Positions 1 to 8,439 of a stretch of DNA of 64,000 nucleotides are shown here, one piece after another. Below the pieces are notes generated by a model. It saw only the letters and a list, made by a program, of their open reading frames with translations, searched no databases and was not told the DNA's origin. Made by a program: the position numbers and the translations under genes. Position 1 is the first letter of the stretch. The number at the start of each line of letters is the position of its first letter. This DNA is from RPQJ01 sp963706755. Lineage in GTDB: Bacteria > Pseudomonadota > Gammaproteobacteria > Steroidobacterales > Steroidobacteraceae. The stretch is from assembly GCA_963706755.1 (NCBI GenBank), contig CAVPNH010000001.1:1-64000 (forward strand), written 5' to 3'.

Positions 1-208
1 CCATGCCGACCTCGAGCGCGGGGCCGATCGCGTCCACCTTGACCTTGTCGAACGGCGGTACGCCGCCGTAGGGGCCGGTCCACGGGGCGATCAACGGCTC
101 GGCGATCTTCAGTTGCTTCTCGGTCGGTTCACCCGCCGCCAGGGCGACAGTGCTGACGGCGAGTGCGGCCGCAAGGCCGGCGCTGCGGACAATTTGCTGT
201 GAGATCAT
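1..208 (-). CDS. M3-family oligopeptidase (Dcp-like), N-terminal part, cut by window edge
   Basis: Only the first 69 codons are in the window. The start ATG is at 208-206. The translation opens with a signal peptide (positively charged start, Ala/Leu-rich core ending near ALAAG). It continues into the segment APWTGPYGGVPPFD, which I recognise from the mature N-terminus of exported M3 peptidyl-dipeptidases. These are zinc metallopeptidases that cut dipeptides from oligopeptide C-termini, here probably in the periplasm. The catalytic HEXXH lies outside the window, so activity cannot be checked. It is last in a minus-strand run behind a lipoprotein gene. No clear Shine-Dalgarno sequence precedes the ATG. 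Confidence 0.7.
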   Translation of the reverse strand, partial: MISQQIVRSAGLAAALAVSTVALAAGEPTEKQLKIAEPLIAPWTGPYGGVPPFDKVKVDAIGPALEVGM

Positions 209-252
209 CTTGTTTCTCGAGGGTCGAATGTGAGAGTTCGGTGCTGGAGCCG

Positions 253-684
253 TTATCGGCGCCGGCCGCCGCCGCCCATGGGCGCGGTGCGGTGTCGGCC
301 GCGGTGCCGGCCTCGACGACATGCCGGTGGACGGCCGCGAGTCGATCGGCATGCCGGCGGCGGCGTGTCGAAGGTCTCGTCGATCGCTGTGCCGGGCGTT
401 CCGCCGGAGCTGGTCGGCGTGTGCCGGCAGCGTGGTCGGTCGGTCCGGACGGTTACCCGGCGGGGAACCTCGATCGGGCGACCGCCGTCGTCGTACCAGC
501 AGCAGCCGTAGGCCGGCGGGTAATAGCGGGTAGTAGCCGCCCGAGTAGTAGCCATAGCCCACGGCGACGCTGACGTTCGCGCCGCCGTAGCCGCTGTAGC
601 CGTCGTCGGACGCGCAGCCGGCCGCGAGCAGCAGGCACACAGGGCGGCCGCAGGGACCGCAGCGACACGAATGGGGCTGTTCAT
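253..684 (-). pseudogene. Tyr/Gly-rich lipoprotein, interrupted by frameshifts
   Basis: The ATG at 684-682 overlaps the TGA of the VOC gene (ATGA), so the two are translationally coupled. No single frame is sensible throughout. One missing base near 625 is needed to pass from PAAALC into LLLAAGCASDDGYSG, a good lipobox (LAAGC). A second, near 530, is needed to pass from a GYGYYSGGYYP stretch into RYYPPAYGCCWYDDGG. With both repaired the product is a short lipoprotein whose mature part is rich in Tyr and Gly. The C-terminal part after about 470 is Arg/Pro-rich in every frame and its true end is unclear. I do not recognise a family. The interruptions look like sequencing indels because the flanking segments are intact. 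Confidence 0.45.
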
Positions 685-1585
685 CGGGCTGCCTCCCCGG
701 CCACGGCAGGCCACTCGGCGACCGCGAACGGCGCGCCGGTCGGATCGAGGATCACGGCCATCGAGGTGCCGTGCATCTGGGTCGGCTGCATGACGATCTT
801 GCCGCCGGCCTCGCTCGCGCGCGCGACCGTGTCGGCAACGCTCTTGACCCGGATATACGGCAGCCAGGTCGTGGGTACCTTCGCGGGCCTCGGCAGGATG
901 CCGGCTCGCGCGTAACCGCCGGACCAGAGCTGGAAACCGCCCGTCTCGCCGCTCGCGGCGCCGTCGCGGACCTCGTACGGACCGATGCCCTTGTAGAAGG
1001 CCGCCATCTTCGCCGGCGTCGCTCGGCCCACAGTTCCGCCCACAGCCACTGGTCGTCACCGGCGAGGTAATCCTCGGGATCGCCGGTGGCCGAGTGCGAT
1101 GGCCCGAACATCCCGCCCTCCGGGTCCACGAAAGAGCGCCTCGGTGCCGCGGTCGCCGACCTTGCGGGGCGTCACGAGACCTTGCCGCCTTCCTTCTCGA
1201 CCAGCGCGGCCGTTGCCGCGACGTCGTTACGGAAATCAGCCCGACCCAGCGCGACGACGGGTACTTGCCGGCTCCTTAGGGCGTACGTAGACCATGCCCC
1301 CGATTGGCGTGTCGCCGGCGAGCACCACCGTGTAGGTCTTCAAGTCGTCCTTCGGGCCGTAGGTCTCGAACGTCCAGTCGAAGACCTTGCCGTAGAACTC
1401 CGCGGCCGTTCCGACGTCGAGGGTCAGGAGTTCCACCCACACGAACCGGCCGGGGTCCCGGACCTGTGTCGCCGGGTCGTGATGGGCGGCCAGTAACGGC
1501 CTGACTCGGCGGGGACGGCCGTGGCACCGGCCAGCAGGCCGAGTACCGCAAGTAAGGCGCGCCCTCGACGGGGAGCTCTTTGCAT
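681..1585 (-). pseudogene. Exported two-domain VOC (glyoxalase/bleomycin-resistance-like) protein, six apparent frameshifts
   Basis: The ATG at 1585 begins a signal peptide (RALLAVLGLLAGATAVPAES). After a shift near 1507 the frame reads WVELLTLDVGTAAEFYGKVF, the first VOC half. Further one-base shifts near 1268, 1229, 1177, 1132 and 1026 link segments such as SSRWVGLISV, DVAATAALVEKEGGKV, DPEGGMFGPSHS and ATPAKMAAFYKGI. The second half ends with ILDPTGAPFAVAEWP, a typical VOC C-terminus. Five of the repairs restore a missing base and one (CTTTCG, near 1132) removes an extra one. When repaired it would be about 300 residues, two VOC domains in tandem, exported. The ligand is unknown. I treat the breaks as probably technical, but true decay is possible. 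Confidence 0.6.
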
Positions 1586-1656
1586 CAGGCCGTACCCTTT
1601 CAGCGAAAAGTTAAGCGAATGGGGCTCGGGGATGCTGCACGGCCCGCGCCGCAGAA

Positions 1657-2013
1657 TCAATCGGTTTCCGGGCGGGCGACGGGAGCAGCGCTGCCCCGGG
1701 CGACGAAGGCGGAAACGAGCGTGACCGCCGCGACAGCGCCCAGGATGGCCACCAGCCGGCCGTAGGGCTGGTCCAGCGACGCACGCAGGTGGGCGAGGGC
1801 CCACGCGGTGCGCAGCCACTCGGCCGTGCCGCAGAGAAGTACGAGCGCGAGCACTCGACCTGCCCAGCGGCGAGCGACGAACGCCAGTCCGCCCGTCGCG
1901 ACCGTCGCGACGACGAGCGGGTACATGCCGCCACGGTAGAAATGCGCCGCCAGCAGCAGGAGCGAGAGCACCTGCAGCGCGATGCAAGCCGTCTGCCTCG
2001 TGCCCGCGTGCAT
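1657..2013 (-). CDS. Small integral membrane protein, function unknown
   Basis: I place the start at the ATG 2013-2011, which forms a TGATG overlap with the stop of the upstream DUF1840 gene. An in-frame ATG 15 bases earlier lies inside that gene. The 118-residue product has about four hydrophobic segments: IALQVLSLLLLAAHF, MYPLVVATVATGGLAFV, VLALVLLCGTAEWL and LVAILGAVAAVTLVSAFVA. No catalytic motif or family signature is recognised. Coupling to the DUF1840 gene suggests coordinated production of the two, but does not reveal a role. Confidence 0.7.
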   Translation of the reverse strand: MHAGTRQTACIALQVLSLLLLAAHFYRGGMYPLVVATVATGGLAFVARRWAGRVLALVLLCGTAEWLRTAWALAHLRASLDQPYGRLVAILGAVAAVTLVSAFVARGSAAPVARPETD

Positions 2014-2342
2014 CAACCGCGCTCCCACATCAGGTCCGAGTCGCGCGCGATGGCGGTGCGCAGCATGTCGAGCAGCGGCACGGCGCGCTTTTGCAGCGTG
2101 ATCACCGGCTCGCGCTCCCGCTCGTCCTCGTCGTCAGGGGTCGCGGGCGGTGGCACCGGAACGGGGCTCGAATGGCCCATGGTCTCCAACGCCCGCTCGA
2201 GGCGTGCCAGCGCGTCCGGGAGGTCGCGCGCGAGGATCGCCCCGGGCACCGTGCCCGTGTGCCCCATGCTGCGCAGGAGCGCGACCGCAGCCTCGCCATG
2301 CATGGTCAACTGACCGAATCGACTGGAGAATTTCACGATCAC
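2013..2342 (-). CDS. DUF1840 family protein
   Basis: The reading frame starts with GTG at 2342 (VIVKFSSRFG); an alternative GTG lies six bases further in. The 109-residue protein has the DUF1840 pattern: a beta-strand start, then MHGEAAVALLRSMGHTG, then an Asp/Leu/Glu-rich helix (ARDLPDALARLERALE). A Pro/Asp/Glu-rich linker follows, then a C-terminal helix RAVPLLDMLRTA. The family is small, cytosolic and of unknown function. The gene is divergent from the enoyl-CoA hydratase gene at 2413 and is coupled to the membrane protein that follows it. The much longer open frame upstream is only a shadow of the divergent gene. Confidence 0.7.
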   Translation of the reverse strand: MIVKFSSRFGQLTMHGEAAVALLRSMGHTGTVPGAILARDLPDALARLERALETMGHSSPVPVPPPATPDDEDEREREPVITLQKRAVPLLDMLRTAIARDSDLMWERG

Positions 2343-2412
2343 CGATCGGTGCCCGCCCGGGTTTGATCGTGCGATCATAACGCCCGCCCGACACCCATAC
2401 GAGGCTTGACGG

Positions 2413-3216
2413 ATGGATTTCAAGAACCTGAGTTGCGAGCGCAAGGACGGCGTCCTCGTCGTGACGCTCAATCGGCCCGAGAAACTGAACAGCCTGTCCC
2501 TGGGGCTGCTGAAGGACCTCAAGTCCTGCGCGGAGGCGATCCAGCGTGATCGCGCCTTGCGGGCGGTGATGCTGACCGGGGCCGGGCGGGGCTTCTGCGC
2601 CGGGGCCGACCTCACGGACCCGGAGAGCTTCCCGGGACCCTCGCAGTCCATGGGCCAGTTCATGGCCTCGCGGCTGCGCGAGTACTACAACCCGGCGGCC
2701 CTCATGTGGTGCAACCTGCCCGCGCCGCTGGTCGTGGCGCTGAACGGGGTGGCAGCCGGTGCCGGCGCTTCCCTGGCGCTCATGGGCGACATCACCGTCG
2801 CCGCGCGCTCGGCCAGCCTGAAGTTCGTCTTCGCGCCGAAACTGGGCTTGGTGCCCGACATGGGCGGGACGCATTTCCTCGCGCGCCGGATCGGCGAGGC
2901 GCGCGCCCGGGCGCTGGCTCTGACCGGCCGGGCAATCGGCGCGGAGGAGGCGGAGCGTATCGGGCTGATCGCGGAGTGCGTGGACGACGGGGCGCTCGCC
3001 GACCGCGCCATGCAGATCGCAGGCGAGCTGGCCGCGGGCCCGCGCGAGGCCTTCATCGGCGTTCGCAGGCTGATGGCATCCGCGGTCCGGTCGAGTCTTG
3101 CCGACCAGCTCGAAGCCGAGGCGGTGGAACAGACGCGACTCGGTGACAGCCCCGACTTCGTCGAGGGCGTGACGGCATTCCGCGAGAAACGCGCGCCGAG
3201 GTTCGGCGCCCGCTGA
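2413..3216 (+). CDS. Enoyl-CoA hydratase/isomerase family protein
   Basis: A 267-residue crotonase-fold enzyme of normal length. The oxyanion-hole segments are visible as GRGFCAGADL (about residue 60) and the second block NGVAAGAGASLAL (about 112). The following LGLVPDMGGTHFLARRIG resembles the PaaG-like isomerase subgroup more than classical hydratases, because an Asp (PDMGG) stands where one catalytic Glu usually is. It probably acts on an acyl-CoA in the cytosol, as hydratase or double-bond/ring isomerase; the substrate cannot be deduced. A second crotonase, a FadD-like ligase and an SDR lie within 6 kb, consistent with acyl-CoA degradation. No acyl-CoA dehydrogenase or thiolase is present in the window. 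Confidence 0.88.
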   Translation: MDFKNLSCERKDGVLVVTLNRPEKLNSLSLGLLKDLKSCAEAIQRDRALRAVMLTGAGRGFCAGADLTDPESFPGPSQSMGQFMASRLREYYNPAALMWCNLPAPLVVALNGVAAGAGASLALMGDITVAARSASLKFVFAPKLGLVPDMGGTHFLARRIGEARARALALTGRAIGAEEAERIGLIAECVDDGALADRAMQIAGELAAGPREAFIGVRRLMASAVRSSLADQLEAEAVEQTRLGDSPDFVEGVTAFREKRAPRFGAR

Positions 3217-3250
3217 ATCGTCGGGGCCGGGCGGCGCGGGCAGGCTGGGT

Positions 3251-3775
3251 TCAGGTGCCGGTTTTGTCGCCGACGCGACTGCGGACGAAGATCTGGGTGC
3301 GCAGGGTCACGTTCCCAGTGTGGCGCCGGTTGGTGGCGATCTCGTAGCTGCTCCGGTTGTTCTCGAGTTGCACGTCGAGGGCCGGACCGCCCAGCCAGCG
3401 ACCGCCCCCAAGTACGACGTGCGCGCATTCGCGCCACATATCCGGCGGGTCCGTGAGCGCGATGACCCCGTCGGCACCGCTCGACAGCGCGCCCATGGCA
3501 CTGGCAGTGTCCGTTTCGCTCAGCACGGCGATGATCGGGTGCTCGGGGAACTTCTCCGTCGCGAGCGACAGCGCGTCCAGGGTTCCCGTGCAGTCCACCA
3601 GCAGCCCCTCGCGAGCGCCGCGCTCGGGCGAGTCCGTGAGCTTCACCGCGCCGCCGAGATAGGTCTCGAGCAACTTCCTGAAGGGCGCATAGGCCGAGTA
3701 GACGCGGCAAACCGGTGGCGCGTCCCGCCAGGGATCGACCGGCACCGTCGTTTCTCGATTCTCCACGGCTGTCAT
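3251..3775 (-). CDS. Receiver-like (CheY-fold) protein without output domain
   Basis: The ATG at 3775 gives 174 residues. About 115 residues fit a response-regulator receiver fold: a first strand (VCRVYSAYAPF), a helix, a strand GLLVDCTG carrying a candidate phospho-Asp, IIAVLSETD as the strand with the Ser/Thr, then GADGVIALTD as the last strand. The acidic pair after the first strand is not evident, so phosphorylation is doubtful. The tail (about 145-174) is basic (IATNRRHTGNV) and does not look like a NarL-type helix-turn-helix, although the receiver-like part ending in GGGRWL resembles NarL-family receivers. It could be a truncated regulator. It is divergent from the cyclophilin gene. Confidence 0.5.
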   Translation of the reverse strand: MTAVENRETTVPVDPWRDAPPVCRVYSAYAPFRKLLETYLGGAVKLTDSPERGAREGLLVDCTGTLDALSLATEKFPEHPIIAVLSETDTASAMGALSSGADGVIALTDPPDMWRECAHVVLGGGRWLGGPALDVQLENNRSSYEIATNRRHTGNVTLRTQIFVRSRVGDKTGT

Positions 3776-3936
3776 TCTCGTCGCCTGCGGTGCAATTCGC
3801 CGCTGGGGCAATCTACCGCCACCTGGTCGAGGCAGACCGCAAATACACCCCGCGGCATGAAGAATTGTGGACCGGTTCACAGGCTGCCGGGCCAATTGGA
3901 TAACATGCGGGAATCCTGGGCTGCGGGGCGGCAAAC

Positions 3937-4881
3937 ATGACTTCGACGGACTGGAAATCGCGGGGGCGGGCCAGGGGCTCGGGCCGGGCAACCGCGGCGG
4001 TTCTCCTGGCAGTTGCACAGCTGCTGGCCATCGGCGCGGCCCCGGGCGCCGATGCGTCGAAGCCCCGCACGATGAGCGAGGTCATCGAGGCTTCGCAGCC
4101 GTCGGACTGGCGGCCGCTCGACCCGGAAAACACCTTGTACCTGGAGCTCGCGGCCGGCCGGGTCATCATCGAACTCGCGCCGGACTTCGCGCCCCTGCAC
4201 GCGGCGAATATCCGCACCCTCGCGCGGCAGGGGTATTTCGACGGCCTGTCGATCATCCGTTCGCAGGACAACTTCGTCGTCCAGTGGGGCGACCCCGAAG
4301 GCAAGAGAGACCTGGGCAAGGCGAGCGGGACGCTGGCGCCGGAATTCACGGTGCCGTGGACGCCGGCCCTGCCGTTCACCCGGTTGCCCGACGTGGACGG
4401 CTATGCCCCGCAGGTCGGGTTTTCCAAAGGCTTTCCCGTGGGCGGCGATCCGGCGACGAAGCAGGCCTGGCTCGCGCACTGCTACGGTGCGGTCGGGGCG
4501 GGGCGCGGCAACGAGGTGGACAGCGGCAACGGGGCCGAACTCTACGTCGTCATCGGCAATGCGCCGCGCCAGCTCGATCGAAACATCGCGGTCGTGGGAC
4601 GGGTGGTGCAGGGCATGGAGCTGCTGTCGACCCTGCCGCGCGGGACGGGGCTGCTGGGGTTCTACGAGAAGCCGGAGCAATACGTGCCGATCAGGAGCGT
4701 GCGGCTTGCGGCGGACCTGCCCGCCGCGGAGCGCGTCCGGCTCGAGGTCATGCGTACGGACACGCCCACCTTCGCCGCGCTGGTCGAGAGCCGCCGTAAC
4801 CGTCGCGACGACTGGTATAAGGTGCCTGCGGGTCACATCGAGCTCTGCAACGTGCCGATCGTCGTGCGCGCACGGCCTTGA
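3937..4881 (+). CDS. Cyclophilin-type peptidyl-prolyl cis-trans isomerase, exported
   Basis: The N-terminus has a basic stretch then a hydrophobic segment AVLLAVAQLLAIGAAPGADA, a plausible signal peptide. The cyclophilin domain follows: LYLELAAGRVIIELAPDFAPLH, NIRTLARQGYFDGLSIIR, FVVQWGDPEG, and later LYVVIGNAPRQLDRNIAVVGRV. The 314 residues are longer than a minimal cyclophilin because of insertions around 125-195 and a C-terminal extension. Its likely role is proline isomerisation during folding of periplasmic or outer-membrane proteins. It lies 96 bases upstream of the acyl-CoA ligase on the same strand, with no evident functional link. Confidence 0.85.
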   Translation: MTSTDWKSRGRARGSGRATAAVLLAVAQLLAIGAAPGADASKPRTMSEVIEASQPSDWRPLDPENTLYLELAAGRVIIELAPDFAPLHAANIRTLARQGYFDGLSIIRSQDNFVVQWGDPEGKRDLGKASGTLAPEFTVPWTPALPFTRLPDVDGYAPQVGFSKGFPVGGDPATKQAWLAHCYGAVGAGRGNEVDSGNGAELYVVIGNAPRQLDRNIAVVGRVVQGMELLSTLPRGTGLLGFYEKPEQYVPIRSVRLAADLPAAERVRLEVMRTDTPTFAALVESRRNRRDDWYKVPAGHIELCNVPIVVRARP

Positions 4882-4977
4882 CTGCTGCGCTGCAATAGCG
4901 ATCATTCTGGGTTTTACGGATTGCAGCCCGACGGCGATCGGGGCAACCATAGCTGCATCGACGATGGGGGACAGATC

Positions 4978-6656
4978 ATGGAACGCTTCTGGCTGAAGAA
5001 TTATCCGCCCGGCGTGCCGGCGGACGTGGACGTCACGCAGTACGCCTCCCTCGTCGAGCTCATGGCCGACGCGTTCGCCCGCTATGCAAACCGCACCGCG
5101 TACGCGTTCATGGACCGGTACTTCACCTTCGGCGACATCGACCGGCATTCGGCCGCGCTCGGCGCGTGGCTGCAGGGCCGCGGCCTCGCGCGCGGCGCGC
5201 GCGTCGCGATCATGATGCCGAACGTGATCCAGTACCCGATCGCCGTGGCCGCGATCCTGCGTGCGGGCTACATCGTCGTGAACGTGAACCCCCTCTACAC
5301 GCCGCGCGAACTGGAACACCAGCTCAAGGACTCGGGTGCCGAAGCCATCGTCATCCTCGAGAACTTCTGCACGACGCTGCAGCAGGTGGCGGCGCGAACG
5401 GCGGTCAAGCACGTCGTCGTCGCGTCGATGGGCGAGATGCTCGGCTTCCCGAAGGGCCTCGTCGTCAACTTCGTCGTGCGCCGCGTGAAGAAGATGGTCC
5501 CGGCGTACGCGCTGCCCGGTCACGTGCGCTTCGTCGATGCGCTGGACGAGGGCGCGCGCGGCCGGCTCGCCGCGGTGAAACTCGGCCCGACGGACGTCGC
5601 GTTCCTGCAGTACACGGGCGGCACGACGGGCGTGTCCAAGGGCGCGACGCTGACGCATCGGAACCTCGTGGCCAACGTGCTGCAGCTCGAGGCCTGGACC
5701 TCGCCGTCACTGAAAGACACGAGTCGCGGGCCGGTGCCCGAGCAGTACATCTACGTCTGTGCGCTGCCCCTGTACCACGTGTTTGCGCTCACCGTGAACT
5801 GCCTCGGGGGCATGCGGCTCGGCTCGATGAACGTACTGATCCCGAATCCGCGCGACATGGACGGGTTCGCCCGGGAGATCGGCAAGTACAAGTTCAACGT
5901 GATTCCCGGCGTCAACACGCTGTACAACGGCCTCGCCGAGAACGCCGAGTTCCGCAAGCTCGACTTCTCGAGCCTGCGCGTCGCGAACGGCGGCGGCATG
6001 GCGGTGCAGCGCGCCGTGTCGGACAAGTGGCTCGCGCTCACCGGCGTCCCGATCGTCGAGGGCTACGGGCTTTCGGAAACCTCGCCGGTCGCGACCTGCA
6101 ATCCCGTGGACAGCACTGAGTTCAGCGGCACTATCGGGTTGCCGGTCTCGAGCACGGAGATCGCCATCCTCGACGATGCGGGTCAGCCCGTGCCGCTCGG
6201 GCAGCCGGGGGAGATCGCGATCCGCGGGCCGCAGGTGATGGCGGGCTACTGGCAGCGCCCCGACGAGACCGCCAAGGTCATGACCCCGGACGGGTTCTTC
6301 AAGTCGGGCGACATCGGAATCATGGACGAGCAGGGCTACACCCGCATCGTGGACCGCAAGAAGGACATGATCATCGTGTCGGGTTTCAACGTGTACCCGA
6401 ACGAGATCGAGTCCGTGGTCGCGACCCACCCGGCGTGCTCGAGTGCGCCGCAATCGGTGTCTCCGACGAGCGCTCGGGCGAGGCCGTGAAGGTGTTCATG
6501 GTGCGCAAGGATCCGGCGCTCACGGAAGCGGACGTGATGGAGTTCTGCAAGCAGCAGCTCACGGGCTACAAGAAGCCGAAGTACGTCGAGTTCCGCACCG
6601 AGCTGCCGAAGACGAACGTCGGCAAGATCCTGCGCCGGGAGCTTCGCGGTGAATAG
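4978..6656 (+). CDS. fadD: Long-chain fatty acid-CoA ligase (FadD-like), one frameshift
   Basis: The ATG at 4978 follows GGGGGACAG, a usable ribosome site. The protein reads as a complete AMP-forming acyl-CoA synthetase: YTGGTTGVSKGATLTH (P-loop-like motif), EGYGLSETSP, GFFKSGDIG and DRKKDMIIVSGFNVYPNE. It activates fatty acids to acyl-CoA with ATP. At about 6432 the frame breaks after VVATHP. Adding one G to the short G run restores GVLECAAIGVSDERSGE and continues to PKTNVGKILRRELR with the catalytic Lys and the stop TAG at 6654-6656. The repaired length is about 559 residues, normal for FadD. The stop codon lies inside the left arm of a palindromic repeat. The indel is probably technical. 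Confidence 0.88.
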
Positions 6657-6737
6657 GGCGACATTCTCCTTTTCGCAGAAACGTCGCACTGGTTCCGCGG
6701 AAGGCCCTGAATCCGGAAAAGGGGAATGTCCCCTATT
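6652..6737. repeat. REP-like inverted palindrome pair between convergent genes
   Basis: The left arm at 6652-6670 reads AATAGGGcGACATTCtCCT. The right arm at 6720-6737 is, on the minus strand, AATAGGGGACATTCCCCT. Each core is itself a near palindrome (GGGGA-CAT-TCCCC). The same unit occurs as another inverted pair at 29480-29553. The fadD stop lies in the left arm and the enoyl-CoA hydratase stop lies in the right arm. The layout resembles bacterial REP/BIME elements. A role in transcription termination or mRNA end protection is inferred. Confidence 0.65.
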
Positions 6738-7564
6738 TTCCCTTGAACTCCGGCTTGCGTCGCTGCATGAACGCGGTCATCGCCTCGGCGAGGTCGTCGG
6801 AGTGCAGGAACGCCGCGTTCCAGAGCGCGACGTAATCGAGCTCCTGCCTGTACCTCGCGGCGCGCGGCCTGGCCGAGGACCTGCTTCGAGCCCTGGACGG
6901 CGAGCGGCGAGTTCGCGGCGATCTCCTGCGCGAGTGCCATGGCGCGGGCGTGCACCGCCGCGGCGTCCGCCAGCACCTCGTTCACGAGCCCGATCTCCTT
7001 CGCGCGCGCGGCGTCGATGTCGCGGCCGGTGAAGATGAGCTCGCGCGCCGGCCCGTCGCCGATGATGCGCGGTAGTCGCTGCAGCGTGCCGACGTCCGCG
7101 ACCATCGCGATGCGGGTCTCGCGTACCGAGAATGTCGCGTCGGCGGACGTGAGCCGGATGTCGCAGGCGGTGATCAGGTCCATGCCCGCGCCGATGCAGA
7201 CGCCGTGCACCGCTGCGATCACCGGCTTATTCGTGTTCGCGAAGCAGCTGCACGTGTTCTGGTAGCGGCGGATGTCGTCCAGCAGCGCAAGGCGCTTGCC
7301 GACGACCGACTCTCCCTTGCCCGACAGCGAGCCGCCGCCCGACATGGCCGGCGCGTGGTCGAGGAGGTCGATGCCGGCGCAGAACGCCTTGCCGCGACCC
7401 GCGAGCACGATCACGCGCACCTCCGGGTCCGCGTCGAGCGCCGCGACGGCGGCGGGGATTGCGCTCCAGAGCGCGCGGTTGAGGGCGTTCAGTTTTCCCG
7501 GGCGGTCCAGCCACAAGCTGGCCACGGCACCGGTGCGTTCAATCGACAGGTTCTCGAATTCCAT
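6733..7564 (-). CDS. Enoyl-CoA hydratase family protein, one frameshift near its C-terminus
   Basis: The ATG at 7564 begins MEFENLSIERTGAVASLWLD. Crotonase signatures are clear: GRGKAFCAGIDLLDH, HGVCIGAGMDLITACDIRL, and AMVADVGTLQRLPRIIGDG with the Glu/Asp region of the delta(3,5),delta(2,4)-dienoyl-CoA isomerase-like subgroup. Near 6868 the frame must shift by one base to leave a nonsensical RREVQAGARL tail. It then enters ELDYVALWNAAFLHSDDL and FMQRRKPEFKGK, a normal family C-terminus. The repaired length is about 276 residues. The stop TAG lies in the palindromic repeat arm. It starts 16 bases after the SDR gene, so the two probably form one operon. Confidence 0.85.
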
Positions 7565-7580
7565 GCTTATCCTCGTGCAG

Positions 7581-8418
7581 TCATCGTGTCGGGCTGGCAG
7601 CCCGGCCCACGCGCTTCGCGGCATCGCTGGCCCAGCGCAGCAGGGTGTCGGTGGTGCCGGGCGCCAGCGCGCCAAGCTTCTCCAGCAGCGCGCTGCCCGG
7701 CGGCACGGCGATCTCCGTGAGCCTGAAGCGTATGGCAAGGAAGATCGACCACACGACCCAGGACGGCGGCATGTTGAGGGCCTGCGGCCAGTACCCGCCG
7801 TGCTCCGAGTCCTGGTTGGCCGAACTTGCCATCGGCGTATCGACTACGCCTGGAAGCACGATGGAGACGTGGATGCGCTCGCCGACGAGTTCCGTGCGCA
7901 GCGCCTCGGTGAGCCCGATCAGGCCGAACTTGCTGGCGCAGTAACCGCCGAGCGGCGAGAAGCCGCGCCGGCCCGCGAGCGAGGCGACGTTGACGATGTG
8001 CCCGCGCCCCTGCGCACGCATGAGCTTCACGGCCTGCTGCATCACGTACAGCGCGCCGAACAGGTTGACGTCGAGCATGGCCTGGAGGTCGGCGCCCTTC
8101 ATGGTCGCGACCTCGGACGGGATCAGCACGCCCGCGTTGTTCACGACGACGTCGATCGAGCCGAAGCGCTTCACGGCCTTGCGGAAGCAGGCCGCAACCT
8201 CCGGCTGTTTCGTGACGTCTGCCGGCGCGACCATTACCGTCGCGCCGAGCTTCCGGGCGCGCGCGGCGACCTCGGCCAGCGCCTTCGGCGCGGCGTGCGA
8301 CGAGCACCACGTTCGACCCCGCAGCGGCGAAGGCGAGCGCCGTTTCGCGGCCGATGCCGCTCGAGGCGCCGGTGACGAGTACCGTGCGGTCGCGAAACGC
8401 AAGGGTCGGGCTGGGCAT
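7581..8418 (-). CDS. Short-chain dehydrogenase/reductase (SDR), one frameshift near its N-terminus
   Basis: The ATG at 8418 gives MPSPTLAFRDRTVLVTGASS. The nucleotide-binding motif TGASSGIG is at about residues 16-23. At about 8289 one base must be removed to pass from VVLVARR into PKALAEVAARARKLGATVMV. The rest is a classical SDR: ADVT, NNAGVLIP, the catalytic Ser in NVASLAGRRG, and YCASKFG (the YxxxK motif). A C-terminal extension contains a hydrophobic segment (SWVVWSIFLAI). It oxidises or reduces an unknown alcohol/ketone with NAD(P). The gene lies between a TPR-sulfotransferase (21-base gap) and an enoyl-CoA hydratase in one probable operon. Confidence 0.85.
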
Positions 8419-8439
8419 GTGATGGGCCTCCTGTCGTCG

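Noticed and set aside
3877..5658. A 593-codon open frame on the minus strand
   Set aside because: Shadow of the cyclophilin and acyl-CoA ligase genes; His/Arg/Asp-rich with no motif.
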